A stretch of 5,987 nucleotides of DNA from Nitrososphaerota archaeon (GTDB lineage: Archaea; Thermoproteota; Nitrososphaeria; Nitrososphaerales; Nitrosopumilaceae): contig PAAH01000024.1 in NCBI GenBank assembly GCA_002698885.1, positions 7,686 through 13,672 on the forward strand, given 5' to 3'. The notes beneath the pieces are model-generated. The model worked only from the letters and a program-made list of their open reading frames with translations. It was not told where the DNA came from and searched no databases. Made by a program: the position numbers and the translations under genes. Shown here one piece after another: positions 5,455-5,987 of this stretch. The stretch's first letter is position 1, and each line of letters begins with the position of its first letter.

Positions 5455-5464
5455 TTAAAATAAA
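5455..5464 (+). promoter_or_regulatory. TATA-box promoter of mrp
   Basis: TTAAAATAAA is centred about 26 bases before the ATG at 5485, the normal archaeal spacing for a transcript that begins at its start codon. No Shine-Dalgarno sequence lies between them. Confidence 0.5.
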
Positions 5465-5484
5465 GTGTATAGTGATTTGGGATA

Positions 5485-5987
5485 ATGGTTGGGGTAGATC
5501 AAGTATTAGAGAAATTGGCAACTGTCATTGATCCTGATTTAAAAAAGGATATAGTGTCAATGGGAATGATAAAAGACCTAGAACTGAATTCTGGAGACTT
5601 GAAATTTACGTTGGAGTTAACAACACCTGCATGTCCATTTAACGATGAAATTGAGGCAGATGTACGAAAAGCAATAGACGAATTAGATGATATCAAAAAT
5701 TTTGATATGAAAGTTACAGCAAAGGTAATGGAAGGCAGATCATTAGATGCAGACGAATCTATGGCAACTGTAAAAAATGTCATTGGTGTTGCAAGTGGAA
5801 AGGGTGGTGTTGGTAAATCAACTGTTTCATTAAATCTGGCAATAGCATTATCGCAAACAGGAGCCAAAGTTGGATTACTAGATGCAGATATCTATGGACC
5901 ATCAATACCATTAATGCTTGGAATGAAAGATGGTGCAATGGAAGTTGAAGATAACAAACTTCAACCAGCTGATTTCAATGATCTCAA
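5485..5987 (+). CDS. mrp: Mrp/Nbp35 (ApbC) family Fe-S cluster carrier ATPase with N-terminal MIP18/DUF59 domain, first 167 residues (cut by the window edge)
   Basis: Mrp/Nbp35 P-loop ATPases bind and transfer Fe-S clusters to target proteins in the cytoplasm. Two parts are visible. Residues about 4-82 form a MIP18/DUF59 domain, with IDPDL (15-19) and the LTTPACP motif (45-51, Cys50). From about residue 97 the ATPase begins, with [15 protein letters not shown] (99-113), the deviant Walker A of the MinD/Mrp class carrying its signature lysine at 106 and the P-loop lysine at 111, and [16 protein letters not shown] (131-146). The frame stays open to the window edge; the CxxC cluster-binding motif would come later. 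The full protein is usually about 350 residues. The ATG at 5485 is chosen because the DUF59 domain begins at once and a TATA box lies about 26 bases upstream. It is transcribed divergently from rpo7. A palindrome resembling an iron box at 5435-5453 suggests iron control. Confidence 0.93.
   Translation, partial: MVGVDQVLEKLATVIDPDLKKDIVSMGMIKDLELNSGDLKFTLELTTPACPFNDEIEADVRKAIDELDDIKNFDMKVTAKVMEGRSLDADESMATVKNVIGVASGKGGVGKSTVSLNLAIALSQTGAKVGLLDADIYGPSIPLMLGMKDGAMEVEDNKLQPADFNDL

Noticed and set aside
5307..5484. Possible tRNA or structured RNA in the largest gap
   Set aside because: The 178 bases are very AT-rich, with no cloverleaf arms, tRNA-like box sequences or long stems; only promoter elements and short repeats are seen.
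5499..5867. Open frame of 122 codons on the minus strand
   Set aside because: It is antisense to the clearly conserved DUF59-ATPase gene mrp and is serine- and phenylalanine-rich with no recognisable motif.

Overview
The window looks like chromosomal DNA from an ammonia-oxidising archaeon of the Nitrososphaerota (Thaumarchaeota), most likely the Nitrosopumilus lineage. Evidence for an archaeon: a HerA-NurA DNA end-resection pair, the archaeal RNA polymerase subunit Rpo7 next to Spt4, and archaeal TATA-type promoters 25-30 bases ahead of genes with almost no 5' leader. The DNA is AT-rich (about one third G+C by eye), and the Rpo7 and Mrp sequences resemble what I remember of marine Nitrosopumilus proteins. 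No mobile element, CRISPR array, tRNA or rRNA is visible. This is dense core genome; the longest stretch without a gene is 178 bases.

Layout. Positions 1-1705 hold a minus-strand operon, nurA then herA, joined by a 4-base start/stop overlap; herA runs off the left edge. A 134-base divergent promoter region (about 1706-1845) contains a perfect 17-base palindrome. On the plus strand follow nadX (L-aspartate dehydrogenase) and nadA (quinolinate synthase), each with its own TATA box. Converging on them from the right is a tightly packed minus-strand operon, rpo7 - spt4 - nadC, with gaps of 0 and 1 base. Its nadC stop codon overlaps the nadA stop codon. A second divergent promoter region (5307-5484) separates rpo7 from a plus-strand mrp gene, a MIP18/DUF59-ATPase fusion that is cut by the right edge.

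How the genes work together. NadX, NadA and NadC make a complete de novo route from L-aspartate to nicotinate mononucleotide, with aspartate dehydrogenase in place of the usual aspartate oxidase NadB. NadA needs a [4Fe-4S] cluster, and Mrp-type ATPases carry Fe-S clusters, so a functional link across the window is plausible though not shown. The third NAD gene is translated from an operon for transcription machinery, which may tie NAD supply to RNA polymerase expression.

Regulation visible by eye. First genes of transcription units appear leaderless (nurA, nadX, nadA, rpo7, mrp), while internal operon genes (herA, spt4, nadC) carry Shine-Dalgarno-like sequences. Two palindromes stand out as candidate operators: one between nurA and nadX, and one directly upstream of the mrp TATA box that resembles the iron box bound by DtxR/IdeR-family repressors. 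I saw no clearly undescribed gene system; the best leads are these regulatory sites and the unusual gene arrangement.
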